DNA of 64,000 nucleotides from Anolis sagrei (taxonomy: Eukaryota > Chordata > Lepidosauria > Squamata > Anolidae): positions 175,730,117 through 175,794,116 of the forward strand of contig NC_090022.1 in assembly GCF_037176765.1 (NCBI RefSeq). Direction: 5' to 3'. The number at the start of each line of letters is the position of its first letter. The first letter of the stretch is position 1. The notes beneath the pieces were generated by a model. The model saw nothing but the letters and a program-made list of their open reading frames with translations, ran no database searches and had not been told where the DNA came from. Made by a program: the position numbers and the translations under genes. Shown piece by piece: positions 1 to 12,374 of this stretch.

Positions 1-191
1 TAACAAATATAAATTTATTAGTATTTTAATGGGAAGCGTGGGCCTGTTTTTGGGTGATGAGATAGGATTGTTGTTGTTGTTGTTGTTGTGTGCTTTCAAG
101 TCGTTTCGACTTAGGTTGACCCTGAGCGAGGGCCAGGTAAATGACCTTGGAGGGCCGCATCCAGCCCCGGGCCTTATTTTGAGGACCCCTG
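1..191 (-). mobile_element. hAT-type non-autonomous element, right part
   Basis: The end AGGACCCCTG at 191, the preceding GGGCCTTATTTTGAG and the (GTT)n stretch match, reversed, the beginning of the complete copy at 60807-61161. The other end lies left of the window. Confidence 0.65.
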
Positions 192-1037
192 ATGTACACT
201 GCAGGGCAAGTATTTGCCATCTCAATTATTCCCTGTTCTCCATGACTATGCCACGTGAGGCAGGGAGGTGGTGTTAATGGCCTCATCCTGTCAGATAAAG
301 GGCCCACTAGGCAGCTTCCTGCTTATCCAGCATCAGGTGCATGAAAGCATAAAGATTGCTGAGGTTCAATAGGAAGTAACTCAACTAGTCCTCAAGCTCT
401 GTTCACTTCCCTTTTCTCCTCCTACTCAAACCACAGCAAGGTTGCCTCAACGACTCAAAATACATCCCAAAAAGGAAAGACAATTCCAGTGCACTTCCTC
501 TACACCACTGCTTCTTAAAACCCTTAATTCTATATTGGGGTTGTGAAAAAAATTGGCAGCAGTAAAAGTTTTCTGAACACCATGTAGACATTTACACAAA
601 TCTCCTAACAACAACATGTAGTGTTTACAGTGGACTCTGCAGAAAATGCTTCAGCTGTACTCCACCAAAAAAAACAAAAACAAAACCCAAAACAAAAAAA
701 ACCCAGTCTGTTTGGCAAGTCTTGCAAATAATGGGGTTACAATCAGTAAATGTTATCAGACCCAATGGGGTCACAAGTAGAGAAAGTTTAAGAAGCCTTC
801 ACTACACACATAGACCATACAAGAAGTAGAGGCAGATGAAAATAGAGATGCATCAACATAGCCCAACAAATACATCTGATTATATAAAAAGTTAACATCA
901 GAACGCTGGATCAGGCAGTTTTCACTCCAAATTGCCAAATCAGTATCTGTAAATCAGGCAAGTACACATGTGCACAAGCCTCACACATACACTGAGAGTC
1001 AGTGTCTAATGGTCAATGGGACATGGGATTCAGATAC

Positions 1038-3313
1038 CTGACTGCCCCTGAGTGCCGAGACCTGCTTCTGCAGGGAAATGTTCTCTTCCTCAAGCTCAGC
1101 ACAGTCCTGGAGTTGACGAAGTTCCCTGGTTTTGGCTTGTTTCATCTCCTCCCGCAACTGGGCCTTCTCTGACTCCAAGTTCTGGCATTCCTAGAAAGAC
1201 AATGGGATTAACAAATTGGGCTCATGGCTTGACCACAAAGATGAACTGGGGAAGGAAACACCACATTTTTTCCTTGAGCAGGAATAAATCCAACCACAGC
1301 AGCAAAAGTATTTTAGCTTCTTTCTTTAACAGAGGAAGAAGAAAAAAGAAAACCATGCAAGAAAAGATTGTCCATGGTGTTATCCTTAAGTAGTTTAAGG
1401 TCTGATTAAGAAATCTGTTGCACACTTTTACATTTCCATCTTTGGGAGAAGGCATGTAATGCCTTGAATGAAACCGCTGAGAGAGATCATATAGAGTTTT
1501 GGAGTTTGGTGCCACCTATATGCAGATGACACTCAATTCTACTACTCCTTTCCACCTAATGCCAAGGAAGCTGTCCTGACACCAAAACCAGTGCCTGTCA
1601 TCAGCAATAGACTGGATGAGTGCAAACAAATTGAATCTTAATCCAGACAAGAAAGAGGTGCTCCTGGTCATTCAAAAGGCAGATCAGGGACAAAGGGATC
1701 CAACCTGTGCTGGATGGAGTTACACTCCCCCTGAAGACATGGGTTCGCGGTTTGGGGGTTCTCCTGCACTCTGCATTGTAATACAATATACTACTACTAC
1801 TACTATTAAATGTGTCACGGTGTATTGTTTTATTGTTTCTACTGTTACTGCTTTAATGTTTTTGGTTTGCTTAGGAGTTTTTATTATGTATTTGTTATGC
1901 TGTTGTTTTATTGAGGCCTTGGCCTGTGTAAGCCGCATCGAGTCCTTCGGGAGATGTTAGCAGGGTACAAATAAAGTTAATAACAATAATAATAGTAATA
2001 ATATAATTATATATTTTATATTAAATGTAATATTACTAGTAATACATAAATTACATAATTACATAAATTACATAATTACATACAATGTAATCTTACTAAT
2101 AATATTAATATTAATAATATTAAATGTATTACTAATAATATTACAGTATAATGTTATAGTACAATGTAATATATAATATTAATATTGTGCTATGGTAATA
2201 ATATAATATATTGTATTTACTTTTTACTTGTAAGCTGCTCTGAGTCCCCTTCGGGGTGAGAAGGGCGGCATATAAATGTCGTAAATAAATAAATAAAATA
2301 AATAAGAAAATTCCATGATAGAGTTGTGTTAAGAACCTACTTGAAAGCGCACAACAGCAAAAAATGAAATTTGGATTTCAATGCTGGAGGTTCAGAAGTT
2401 CCAAAGCTTTGTAAATTGAGACTCATCACCTTTCTCAGATCTCGCAAAGTCACAACGAAGCGTTCATTTTCCGTTCCTGTTGTATCAAGCTGGGACCTCA
2501 GGTGTTTCACATCCCCCTGGAGTTCCTCAATGGTTTCAGTCAAGCGGGCCTCTTTGAAAGCTGTCTCTCGGAGCAGACACTCCTCTCGGCTCTCCCCATC
2601 AGCGGCTGCCCGTTTGTGATTGCTATGGGACTCTGCCAGAGCCTGGGATATAGAAGAAGAGACTGAAGGTTATGGCTAGCAGCACAGCCAGGGCAAGGCA
2701 AGAAAAGTGGGCAACATGTGGCTCTCAAACTGTCTCATACACCTTGCTGAATGTTTTTTCTATTGAAAACCATACACAATAGCACTGTTTCCCCAACCAA
2801 AAGTCTTCGTTGCAGCTGGAATATGGCTGAAAATGACAACCAGAAGTGACACAATGTTCTATCACAGTGGTTCTCAACCTGTGGGTCCCCAGGTGTTTTA
2901 GCCTACAACACCCAGAAATCCCAGCCAGTTTACCAGCTGTTAGGATTTCTGGGAGTTGAAGGCCAAAACATCTGGGGACCCACTAGTGGAGAAGCACTGT
3001 TCTATCTGGTGATCCAGAACATGCTACTGTTGCCAACTCCCACCTTGCACTGTTGTCCACTCCCTGAGCTAAGGGAAACCCAGTCTAAAGCACAGCAAGA
3101 GAATCATCCCCTCACCTCCTTCATGTGCAATAGCTCTGTGCGCAGCACCTCCAGCTGACTTTCCAGCTCTCCACAACGCTGCTTGAGCTCGCCATTCTCT
3201 TCCAGTACTGCCAGCCCATATTGCGCCGCCTGTACCTTTTCTTGCGTTGCCTCCTGAAGCTCAGCCACCAGCCGCTCCACCTCTGCTTGCAGCTTCACTG
3301 GATCCTGGGCCAT
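1038..3313 (-). CDS. BICD-family dynein adaptor, N-terminal coding exons (partial)
   Basis: Three coding exons join in phase on the minus strand: 3313-3116 (66 codons), 2642-2430 (71 codons) and 1190-1038 (51 codons). Each internal boundary has AG/GT sites. The start lies in a strong Kozak context (GCCACCATGG). The protein is all coiled coil. Residues about 29-33 read AAQYG, which fits the AAxxG CC1-box with which BICD, HAP1 and Spindly adaptors bind dynein light intermediate chain. The second exon has [12 protein letters not shown], close to DGETREETLLQE of BICD1, and the third has [15 protein letters not shown], close to LEEENITLQKLVSTL. From the family, the protein should link cargo to dynein-dynactin. 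The remaining exons lie left of the window. It is not clearly BICD1 or BICD2, so I give no symbol; a divergent BICD paralogue is the best reading. An in-frame ATG five codons upstream is possible but has weaker context. Confidence 0.85.
1505..2300 (+). mobile_element. L2/CR1-like LINE fragment with AT-rich 3' region
   Basis: Positions 1512-1570 encode [15 protein letters not shown], the RT catalytic YADD block of the L2 clade, followed by [12 protein letters not shown]. The fragment is 5' truncated and broken. A 3' tail (GCCGCATCGAGTCCTTCGGGAGATG) at 1930-1975 is followed by an AT-rich run and by a second tail of the AGTCCCCTTCGGGGTGAGAAGG kind at 2220-2300, so two insertions may abut. It lies in the intron between the second and third BICD-like coding exons. 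Confidence 0.75.
2865..2999. mobile_element. Palindromic hAT MITE (CAGTGGTTCTCAACC ends)
   Basis: The element begins CAGTGGTTCTCAACCTGTGGG and ends with its inverted, slightly diverged copy. It is flanked by 8-bp target duplications TTCTATCA (2857-2864) and TTCTATCT (3000-3007), which fits hAT transposition. The two arms pair along most of its length. The terminal 23 bases resemble those I recall for SPIN elements; the interior does not. Confidence 0.85.
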
Positions 3314-4116
3314 GGTGGCTGCTGGCATACTGTCCCTGGTCAAGACTGCTATAGGAGACTGAGAAACAAGGGTGAGCGTCAGGATGAGAGGACCACCACT
3401 CAAGGAGTGCTTTACCCATTTGTCAGGCAGCCATCGTAAAGTCACTTTGAAGGAGATCTAGCACAGCTTGCTCACATTCACTGATATGTGGGGCATCCTA
3501 AAAGTACCACACCACTTGGATAACTAGGCTCAAGCTCAACCACCCTACCTAAATTGCCCCATCTAATATATAAAATCACAACCAGGTAGACATAAAAATC
3601 ATTTGTGGGCCTTGAGGTGACCCACTACATACAAGACCCACTTGAGGTGCTATTTCTAGCTTACCTTTCCTGCAAGGGATGCTAGGTTTAGTACCTGGCC
3701 TCCCTCCCTACCATGGCTCTCAGTAGACTCCTATGAAGTAAGCTGCGATTGGGGAGACTGGCCCAAGTTTACTATGTGACTTTCTGACTAAATGGGATTT
3801 GTACTCAAGGAGTCCTAGGCTAGCAAATTATCATGCTGTTTCAAAGTGTATGTTGATGTTGTGTTCCTTCAAGTTGTTCCTAACCTATTGTGATCCTAAA
3901 GCGAACCTGTCACAGTATTTCTTTACAAGATTTCTTCAGATGAAGTTTGGTATTGCATTCCTCTGAGGGTGAGAGGGTGACACTCAAGTGGGTTTCACAG
4001 ATCAGTGAGGATTCAAACCCTTCCCTCCAGAATTTTTAGCCCAATCCTCAAATCACTACACTAGCTCTTTGATTCAAAGTACTGTATACCAAGACAAAAA
4101 AGCAGCATTCAGGACA

Positions 4117-5204
4117 TCTATATAAATAAAGACGTAATGCTCGTTTGTGGGATTAACAGAACTCAAAAACCACTGGGGCAATTGACACCAAACTTGGACA
4201 CAAGGCACCTAACAACCCAATGTATGTTCTTCACTCAAAAAAACGAAAACAAAAAGCAGAAAGGACTTCTAAACTGCATGTCCACGCCCCCTCCTCCTCC
4301 TCGCGGGGAAACAGCCGGCCGTTAAAGCCAGGGACGCGTGCATGGCCACACACACACACACAAGCGAGGGTGGAGGCTTGCTGCATGGAGCCCCTTCTCT
4401 TTCCCTGATATGTCAGTAGGATGGTCTCCTCCTCCTCCTCCTTCCCGTTGGAAGAGGAAGGGGCAGATGAGTGGCAGTGGCGGAGCCCCCAGGCAAGGAA
4501 GAAGGGAGGGAAGGAGGAGGAGGAGGCAAGGGAGATCGACAGTGCTTGAGTGAAGGATTTTCCTTCTCTCCCTCACTCCCTTCCCTTCCTCCCTTCCTTT
4601 CCTTTTCTTCCTTCCCCTTCCTTTCTCCCTTTTCTCCTTCTTTCCCTTTCTTCGTTTCCTTCCCCTTCGTTTCCTTTCCTTCCTCCTTTCTTTCCCTCCT
4701 TCTTCCTTCCTGACCCTTCTTCTTTCTTTTCCTTCCTTTCCCTTCTTTCCCTCCCTCCCTTCCTTTTTCCTTCCTTCCTTCCTGTCCCTCCCTCCTTCCT
4801 TTCCTTCTTTCTATGTAAGATATAAATACAATATTAAATGGAAGGAACAGTCAAGAAGTAACGAGAGGAGGAGGGAAAGAGGGAAGGAATGAAGGAGGGG
4901 AAGCAAGGAAGGAGAGAAGGAGGGAGGGAGGGAAAGAAGTAAAGAAAGTTAGAGAAGCAAGGAAGGAGAGAAGGAAATAAAAAGTGAAAGGAAAAAGAGA
5001 GGGAAGGAAGGAGAGAAGGAAAGAAAGATAGGGAAGGAAGGAAGGGTGTAACCAAAGAGCAAAGAAAGGGAGGAAAGAAACAGGTAGAGGTGGAAGAAAG
5101 AAGAGAAATAGGGAAAGAAAAAAAGGAAAGGAAGGAAAGAGTGAAGGAAGGAGAGAAAGAGGGAGGGAAGGTTGGCCACAGCAACGCATGGCGGGTACAG
5201 CTAG
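4117..5204 (+). mobile_element. Helitron-like element with polypyrimidine/polypurine interior
   Basis: The 5' end reads TCTATATAAATAAA followed by CGTTTGTGGGATTAACAGA. The 3' end reads GCCACAGCAACGCATGG...ACAGCTAG, a Helitron-type hairpin and CTAG terminus. There is no terminal inverted repeat. The interior holds a pyrimidine tract (4558-4815) and a purine tract (4859-5170), mostly imperfect TTCC and GGAA repeats. The long open frames in these tracts are low-complexity artefacts. Confidence 0.75.
4558..5170. repeat. Polypyrimidine then polypurine tract, imperfect (TTCC)n/(GGAA)n
   Basis: About 255 bases of almost pure C/T are followed, after a 45-base break, by about 310 bases of almost pure A/G. 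The two halves could pair as a long imperfect inverted repeat. The tract lies inside the Helitron-like element. Confidence 0.85.
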
Positions 5205-5625
5205 CTTGTATATAAACCAGGAAAGACAGAGTTCTAGAAGATACAAACATAGGAACAGTGTTGTCCCCAACAATTTAATCACTACCACTCCCTAAATATA
5301 AATGTGCCTTGTTGCAGCTAGGCAAAAAGCTACTGCCCCAAGAAGTATTTGGGAAAGTATTGAAAAGTGTAAGCTATTATTTCAATAGGCGTTTAAAAAT
5401 AAGAATTTAAAAATAATGTAACACGAACTACCAGATTTATATTTAGATTCTTTAAGACTCTTTTAGCCTTCATTTCATCTAGCATACGCTGGTACCCCAT
5501 CCTTAATCTGAGCAGCACAAATTGATGTCCAAGGTGCAAAAAGAAAGGGCAATAGTGTGACCATAAAAGTTCAGATTCCTCTTAAATTATATGCAATTAA
5601 GATAATGCTCATCCCAGCCACAAAT

Positions 5626-6665
5626 TGTTGTTCATTCGTTCAGTCGTTTCAGACTCTTTGTGACATCATGGACCAGCCCATGCCAGAGCTCCCTGTCGGC
5701 CGTCACCACCCCCAGCTCCTTCAAAGTCAATCCAGTTACTTCAAGGATCCCATCCATCCACCTTGCCCTTGGTTGGCCCTGCTTCCTTTTTCCTTCCATT
5801 TTCCCCAGCATCATTGTCTTCTCTAAGCTTTCCCCTCTTCTCATGATGTGGCCAAAGTACTTCAACTTTGCCTCTACTATCCTTCCCTCCAATGAGCAGT
5901 CGGGCTTTATTTCCTGAAGTGTGGACTGGTTGGATCTTCTCACAGTCCATGGCACTCTCAGAACTTTCCTCCAACACCACAGTTCAAAAGCATCTATCTT
6001 CCTTCAATCAGCTTTCCTTATGGTCCAGCTCTCACATCCATAGGTGACTATGGGGAATACCATGGCTTTGACTATGTGGATCTTTGTTGCCAGTGTGATG
6101 TCTCTACTCTTCACTATTTTATCGAGATTGGACATTGCTCTCCTCCCAAGAAGTAAGCGTCTCCTGATTTCCTGGCTGCAGGCTTCGTGTACAGTAATCT
6201 TTGCAGCTAGAAATACAAAGTCTGTCACTGCCTCCATGTTTTCTGCCTCTATTTCCCAGTTGTCAATCATTCTTGTTGCCATAATCTTGGTTTTTTTTAA
6301 TGTTTAGCTGCAACCCAGCTTTTGCACTTTCTTCTTTCACCTTGATTAGAAAGCTCATCAGCTCCTCCTCACTTTTCGCCATCAAAGTGGTGTCATCTGC
6401 ATATCTAAGGTTGTTAATGTTTCTTCCAGCAATTTTCACCCCAGCCTTGCATTCGTTAAGCCCTGCACATAGCATGATGTGTTCTGCATACAAGTTGAAT
6501 AGGTTGGGTGAGAGTATACAACGCTGCCGTACGCCTTTCCCAATCTTGAACCAGTCTCTTGTTCCATGGTCAGTTTTTACTGTTGCTACTTGGTCCTTAT
6601 ACAGATTCCTCAGGAGAGAGACAAGGTGATTTGGTATGCCCATACCACCAAGAACTTGCCACAAA
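5626..6665 (-). mobile_element. BovB (RTE) LINE, 5'-truncated
   Basis: On the minus strand the RT core reads GKGVRQRCILSPNLFN and NNLRYADDTTLMAKSEEE. It continues with VKAMVFPIVTYGCESWT and ends with the BovB tail CGACTGAACGAATGAACAA. Several frame breaks make it a dead copy. It lies in intron 1 of the BICD-like gene, in the same orientation. Confidence 0.9.
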
Positions 6666-6837
6666 TAGGTGACTGAAAATAAATATTCTGGAAGGCTTTG
6701 GCCTTGGTAGACCACAGGAAAGAAGATTAAAGTGGTCAAGTAACCATGGAAAACACCTCCATGCATAATCCCACCTGAGTCCCCAGAAAAAAAAACTATG
6801 GAGATGGTTAACTAGCTGGTTGTACTGACTACAACAT

Positions 6838-6935
6838 TATTATTTATTATTATTATTATTTACCTTACTTATATACCGCTGTTCTCAGCCCGAAGGCGAC
6901 TCACAGCGGTTCACAACAAATACGAACAGCAAAAA
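6838..6935 (-). mobile_element. L2/CR1-like LINE 3' end fragment
   Basis: A TTATT microsatellite is followed by TATACCGCTGTTCTCAGCCC and ACTCACAGCGGTTCACAAC, the reverse of a CR1/L2-type tail. Only the 3' end is present. Confidence 0.5.
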
Positions 6936-7554
6936 TTCAGTGCTGTTGGAAGAGGAACATTAATTTTGTTGATGTTTCGCATGCAGCCATTTCCACTTGT
7001 AGGCAAAGTAAATGTATTTTCTTCACTTGGGCTAGTAATCTGTACAAAATTTATAAGAACATAGTTTTATAATACACAAAAATCCTTCGAGTTCAGGTTT
7101 TGTGTTCTCCAGTGCAGCAAAAAAAAGTAGAGAAATCCAGAAGAAAGGAATGAAAGCCTTTGTTACCCACTGCACAACACCAGCACTCAGTGTTCTAAGT
7201 ACGCTGCCATGATGCATGAAAGATTAATTAGAATATCCAAGCTTTTAGCATACACTTTCCGTTTGAACCAAGTAGTATACAGAGCCCTTTTAAGAAATGA
7301 CTCCTCGATGCCCATTTGTCTAAAGAAAAGGAATACATTTAATAGTCGACTTTCAAAAAAGCGATGCCAGCAATTCAGCTTCATTCAGTCCCATAGCCAA
7401 ATATTCAACAGACAGCAAGTTACTTTTTCTTCATTTAATACTGATCCCATTTGTTAAGCAATAGTATGTATACAACACCTTTCCCTTATAACAGGTGGAG
7501 CAAACCCAACACCAAGAGTGATTTGTAGAACCACAGGTCTCTCCAAATAGGGAC

Positions 7555-8127
7555 AAGAGCAGTCACCAGGGCAAAGGACTTAGTAAGTAGAGGATACAAA
7601 GGAAGAACTATGTCCATCTACGAACCCACACGCTCACTCCGATCATCTGGGGAGGCCCTGCTCATGGTCCCACCCACGTTGCAAGCGCGCTTGGTGGGGA
7701 CACGGGACAGGGCCTTCTCTGTGGCGGCCCCCCGACTTTGGAATGCCCTTCCAAAAGATCTCCGACAGGCCCCTACTTTAGCAGTTTTCAGAAGGAACCT
7801 AAAAACCTGGCTGTTCCGATGTGCCTTCTCAGATTAGGAATCCCCCATCCCAAGTCCTAGAAGCACTTTAGTACAACCGATGTTACTGCACACCATACCT
7901 CTAATCCTACGTTCCTCCTGCCATTTCAGCACTTTAACCCCTGTACCCCATTGCGCCGGCCGAACCAGTTTTAATAGTGTCTTGATGTAGTTATTGTTGT
8001 TATTTTGCTTAATTGTTTGATTTGCTTTGCTTATTATTGTGTTATGTTTTATTGTATTGTGTTTTGAGGCTTCGGCCTGTGTAAGCCGCATCGAGTCCTG
8101 CGGGAGATGCTAGCGGGGTACAAATAA

Positions 8128-8170
<43 letters not shown>
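7555..8170 (+). mobile_element. L2-like LINE 3' end with (AAT)n tail
   Basis: The frame 7610-7837 encodes LVGTRDRAFSVAAPRLWNALP, the conserved C-terminus of L2-clade ORF2. The 3' UTR ends AAGCCGCATCGAGTCC and then runs into an (AAT)n array at 8128-8170. Other copies in this window share this end. Confidence 0.8.
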
Positions 8171-8171
<1 letters not shown>

Positions 8172-8999
8172 TATCCAGTTGTTCTCAATCTTTCTGGTTT
8201 AACTTTTGTGGATTTGATTAATATAGTGTGCACCTACATTTTAAGATTAATCCAGTTTGACACAATTTTAACTGTTTGCTCAATGCTATAGAACCAAGGT
8301 TTCTCTCTAATCTCGGCATTGCCTATCAGAAGGTGCAACTCTACAAGCATCTTCTGATGGACGATAATCACAGAGTTGTTCGTGCTAGAGGACCTGGAGA
8401 TTGTATGCATGTTTCCTCATGTTAAAGAAATGGGGGGGGGGGGGGGTGGTGGTGGTATCCAGTTTTCCCACTTTTGCATAGTTCTTATGCCCATAATACT
8501 AGTGAACGTCTTGCCTATATGAGGGATGACTATATGTCATGTGGCTGCCCTGAGCTCAGTGCAGCAAGGGGGGAAGAAAATGGGCATTCCTTACTTTCTA
8601 AAATGTTGTTTTACAAGAAATACCCAATTTGCTTTTGGCAATTCACAGAAATATCTTTTTTTCTCTTAAAAATCAATGCTTTGATAACGTTTGACTAGTC
8701 ATTTGATCCACTTTTTTTACTGATCAGTTGCCTCCCTCCAGGCTGTTTTCTCACGGACGATAATCTCCTGTTCTCCATCCCTTCAGAGTCCCAAAAGGCT
8801 TACAAAACAACTTAGTAATAGAACAGGTCAGCTGATGTTTGTAAACAGCAGTTCGCTAAAAATTAAGAATTGCTTATAGGGAAGGCTGAGGAAAAAGACG
8901 AGGTTGTTCTTGTTCCATAGTGTCAATGATCCCCAAAACTACTAAGACAAGTAAATGCAGAAATATACATTGTTATCAGTAATTTAAGTCATCCCCTGT

Positions 9000-9520
9000 T
9001 TGGGTATCAGCCAGCACGTTAACGACTTAAATCTAGACATTGTTTTCTAAGATCTACAGAGACACTCACTGGAACACCTCAGCAAGCGAGAGTCCAAAAG
9101 TGGCAGGCTCAAACCCAGAACCTCAACCAATGGCTGATACCAAATGAGAGACTCCCTCCTGGGCACACAGAAGACTCGGCGACTTGGAAGACGCTGAACA
9201 GACTGCGCTCTGGCACCACGAGATGAAGAGCCAACCTTCAGAAATGGGGCCACAAAGTGGAATCCTTGACATGCGAGTGTGGAGAAGAGCAAACCACTGA
9301 CCACCTGCCGCAATGCAACCTGAGCCCTGCCACATGCACAAGGGAGTATCTTCTTGCAGCAACACCGGAAGCACTCCAAGTGGCCAGCTACTGGTCAAAG
9401 AACATTTAACCAACTACCAAACTCACAAGTTTTGTATTTGTCTGTTTGTTTGCTTTGTTCTGTTAGAAATGTAATATAATGGACTGGTTGCTCTGACACG
9501 ACAAATAAATAAATAAAGTC
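9000..9520 (+). mobile_element. Jockey-like non-LTR retrotransposon, 3' end
   Basis: The stretch matches the 3' third of the copies at 14425 and 38390, including the frame carrying CGEEQTTDHL and LLAATPEALQVA. It ends CTCTGACACGACAAATAAAT. The copy is 5' truncated and broken. Confidence 0.8.
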
Positions 9521-9794
9521 AGAGATATAAACACTATCTTTCTGAAGTCTAATACGGACTCAGAGGACTCCATTGGGACTTTGACAACTAAGGACCACCT
9601 TTAATAAGAAGCCCTCTTCCATGTATGCATCTCATACAAAAGTTTAATGAACCACACAGCACTCAAAAAAAGAAATAATACAGGAAATACAATTTCAAAC
9701 GTGGAGAATGGATATGGAAATTGAGAGAGAAGATATTTCCAAAGGGAAATAAGTAATATAGCAAAGGAAAAATATAATGTACTAAGGGAATCAA

Positions 9795-10100
9795 GAAGGA
9801 AAATGTTACAGGACTCCTGCACAACTTTCACGTTTCTTACTGGGGGTAAAGGACAGGTGTTGGCATGGTTGTAAACAAAGAGGTGTGTTTAATCACATGA
9901 TATGGGTATGTGACAGAGTACAGGCGTACTGGAGAATGATTGGAGGAGAAATTAATAGAATGTTAAATCTTCAAGTAATAATAGTCAATAGGAATGTATT
10001 ACATGCAAGGATACCAGGAGTGTCTAAAGTGCAAAAGGAAAGAGTGGTTGACAAATTAATAGTGTGTGCAAAGTGAGAGGTTGGAAAGATAAAGCAAAGT
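9795..10100 (+). mobile_element. Possible L1-type ORF2 C-terminal remnant
   Basis: The frame around 9860-10076 encodes CKQRGVFNHMIWVCDRVQAYW, which resembles the Cys/His/Trp block near the end of L1 ORF2. The resemblance is short and the call is weak. Confidence 0.35.
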
Positions 10101-10424
10101 GGACTCTGACAACTGGTATACTTAAAAATACTGGTATACTTAAAAATACTGGGTGTGGAGTAAAATAATAAAATAAAAATAAATATGAAAAAATCAACCA
10201 CACAGCACTCAGACTGCCATTGCAAAACACCAATCTAAATAAATCACTGATATGCAACTGGCCCAGCAGATACAAGAAAGTGTGTTTCAATGTGTTGATG
10301 TAGATATACTGAGATACTTCCAAAACAAAGCACTTAATCCATGACCTATGCAAGTCAGGCTTAAATTGCCACAATGGTAGGCCCATGTGCATATGTGCCT
10401 TCCAATTTACTTATGGCAATCCCA

Positions 10425-10960
10425 TAATAATAATAATAATAATAATAATCTTTATTTATACCCCGCTACCATCTCCCGAGGGACTCGGTGCGGCTTACGT
10501 GAGGCCGAGCCCACAATACATCAATGATAAAGCAATAACAACAATTAGTACAGACAATAAACAATAGCAGTAACACAACGACGTTTAAAACCTATGGCTG
10601 GGCCAAATGTAATAATTAAAATTTAAGAATAATGCTGAGCATGAACAGATGAAATATGAACTAGGATAGAGTCTTCAGAGAGGGATGGGCGTGCAGACCT
10701 TTCTAGATCAATAGTAAAGTGCATTTCGAGGACATATTGCTGGGAGTTTCCTTATTCTGGGAAGGCACACTGGAACAACCACGTTTTCAGGCTCCTCCTA
10801 AAGACTGCCAGGGTTGGGGCATGCCTGATGTCCTTGGGGAGTGAGTTCCAGAGTCGAGGGGCCACCACCGAGAAAGCCCTCTCCCTCGTCCCCATCAATA
10901 GTGCCTACGATAGAGGTGGGAGCGTGGGCAGGGCCTCTCCAGATGATCGAAGGGAACCCC
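10425..10960 (-). mobile_element. L2-like LINE 3' end
   Basis: An (AAT)n array at 10424-10450 is followed, read on minus, by the same tail as at 8090-8120 (CCGAGTCCCTCGGGAGATGG) and further on by the complement of the ...RAFSVVAPRLWNSLP region near 10830-10890. Confidence 0.75.
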
Positions 10961-11989
10961 ATGGGTTTCATCAGAGAGGGTTTTGCCAGTTTCTTCCTCT
11001 AAAATTTAAACTACAGGATCTGGTACAAGATTAATCTTCCACAGAAATACTAGTGTCTAGTACAGACACTAGAAAGGATCTAGAGTGTGTACCATGACCA
11101 AATGAGCTTCATTGCTCAGTTGGGTGCAATCTGAAGTATAATCTTTGTAACAGGTAAAATACCCTGCCTGCAGTTATCCATTCTGCAGTGGATACACTCC
11201 ATCAGGAAAGCCAGACCTGAGCAGGACTGTTGATAGCACAGTGACCTGGAGGTCTCTCATTCACAGGGTCATACTAAGTCCAGGGCAATTTCATCACAAT
11301 TAACAGCAGCATGTTGGCACAGGAATGGAGACCTCCTTGTGTGTCTACTTCTGAAATTTAGAGAATGGAAAATAACAATTATGCACACAAGTTGTTACTT
11401 ATGAAAGCATTTGGAAGGACAAGACTGACCAAAAAGGAATAAACCACTGATCAACATTGTTCAATATGGAAATCACTATGAATCAGCAATGAAACTACTG
11501 CAGAAATCTTAGCTTATGAATTAAAAGGAAGGTGAAGCATTTGTTTCTTAGTGACAATTACTTTTTCCCCCTCTTAAGAGTAATTCTGGATTATTTGAAT
11601 ACATGCTGCACAATCATTTTTTTAAAAAAAACCCACAATTATAATTCTTTCCTTAAAACCGGACAAGTAATACAGGTGAGGTACATACATAACATCAACC
11701 AAGTTCACAAGAAAGCAGTTAGAAATGATGTATTAACCAAACCCAGAGCTTTTAGAACTTAGTTCAGTTCCAAGAGTACTGATGTACAAGGAACCAAACA
11801 CTGTGGTTATTAGTTACAGGAAACTCAGCAGACAGGAAGTGTGATGTTAACACAGCTATGTGGAAAGAATACAAAGATGAATGTGCATACACCATATCAG
11901 TATGTTACAACAAAATATTTTTGGTACTAGAAGTGTGCTATGTATGCCAATTATTATACACCTGAAGTTCACAATTGAAGGTCCTAAAC

Positions 11990-12080
11990 AACCCAAAGGA
12001 AACAGATCCCATCTGATCCTGGAAACTAAGCAGGGTTGGCCCTGGGTAGTATTTGGATGGGAGATTCCCAATGATTACAC
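11990..12080 (+). pseudogene. 5S rRNA-derived sequence
   Basis: The stretch contains CATCTGATCCTGGAAACTAA and GCAGGGTTGGCCCTGG followed by TAGTATTTGGATGGGAGATT, which matches the middle and 3' half of vertebrate 5S rRNA with mismatches. The 5' end is missing, so this is a pseudogene or a 5S-derived SINE remnant. Confidence 0.75.
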
Positions 12081-12374
12081 TATGTAACACAATTTTAGTT
12101 CCTGGGCTATAAATGTCATTTCCTAATTGGTTCTATCATAAAAAACGGGAAAAGTTTATTAAACTGCAAAACTTTGTTTATGTGGGACATCCTGCAGCAT
12201 GTTTTTAAATGAATATCTCGAGTCTCAGCTTCATTAAATGCCACGAAAATGAAGTTTCTGGAGTAGAACAACTACTCCAGAAAATAGCACACAACTCAAC
12301 AGGAATAATACTTTCTAACCAGGAACAGAAGATTTTTCCAATTTTGTGACATAGTGTTATAAGGTTCTGCAAAG

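Noticed and set aside
4471-5288. Long Ser/Phe/Pro/Leu-rich frames, also at 31392-32222 and 36767-37252
   Set aside because: They are translations of TTCC/GGAA tracts in Helitron-like elements and have no coding character.
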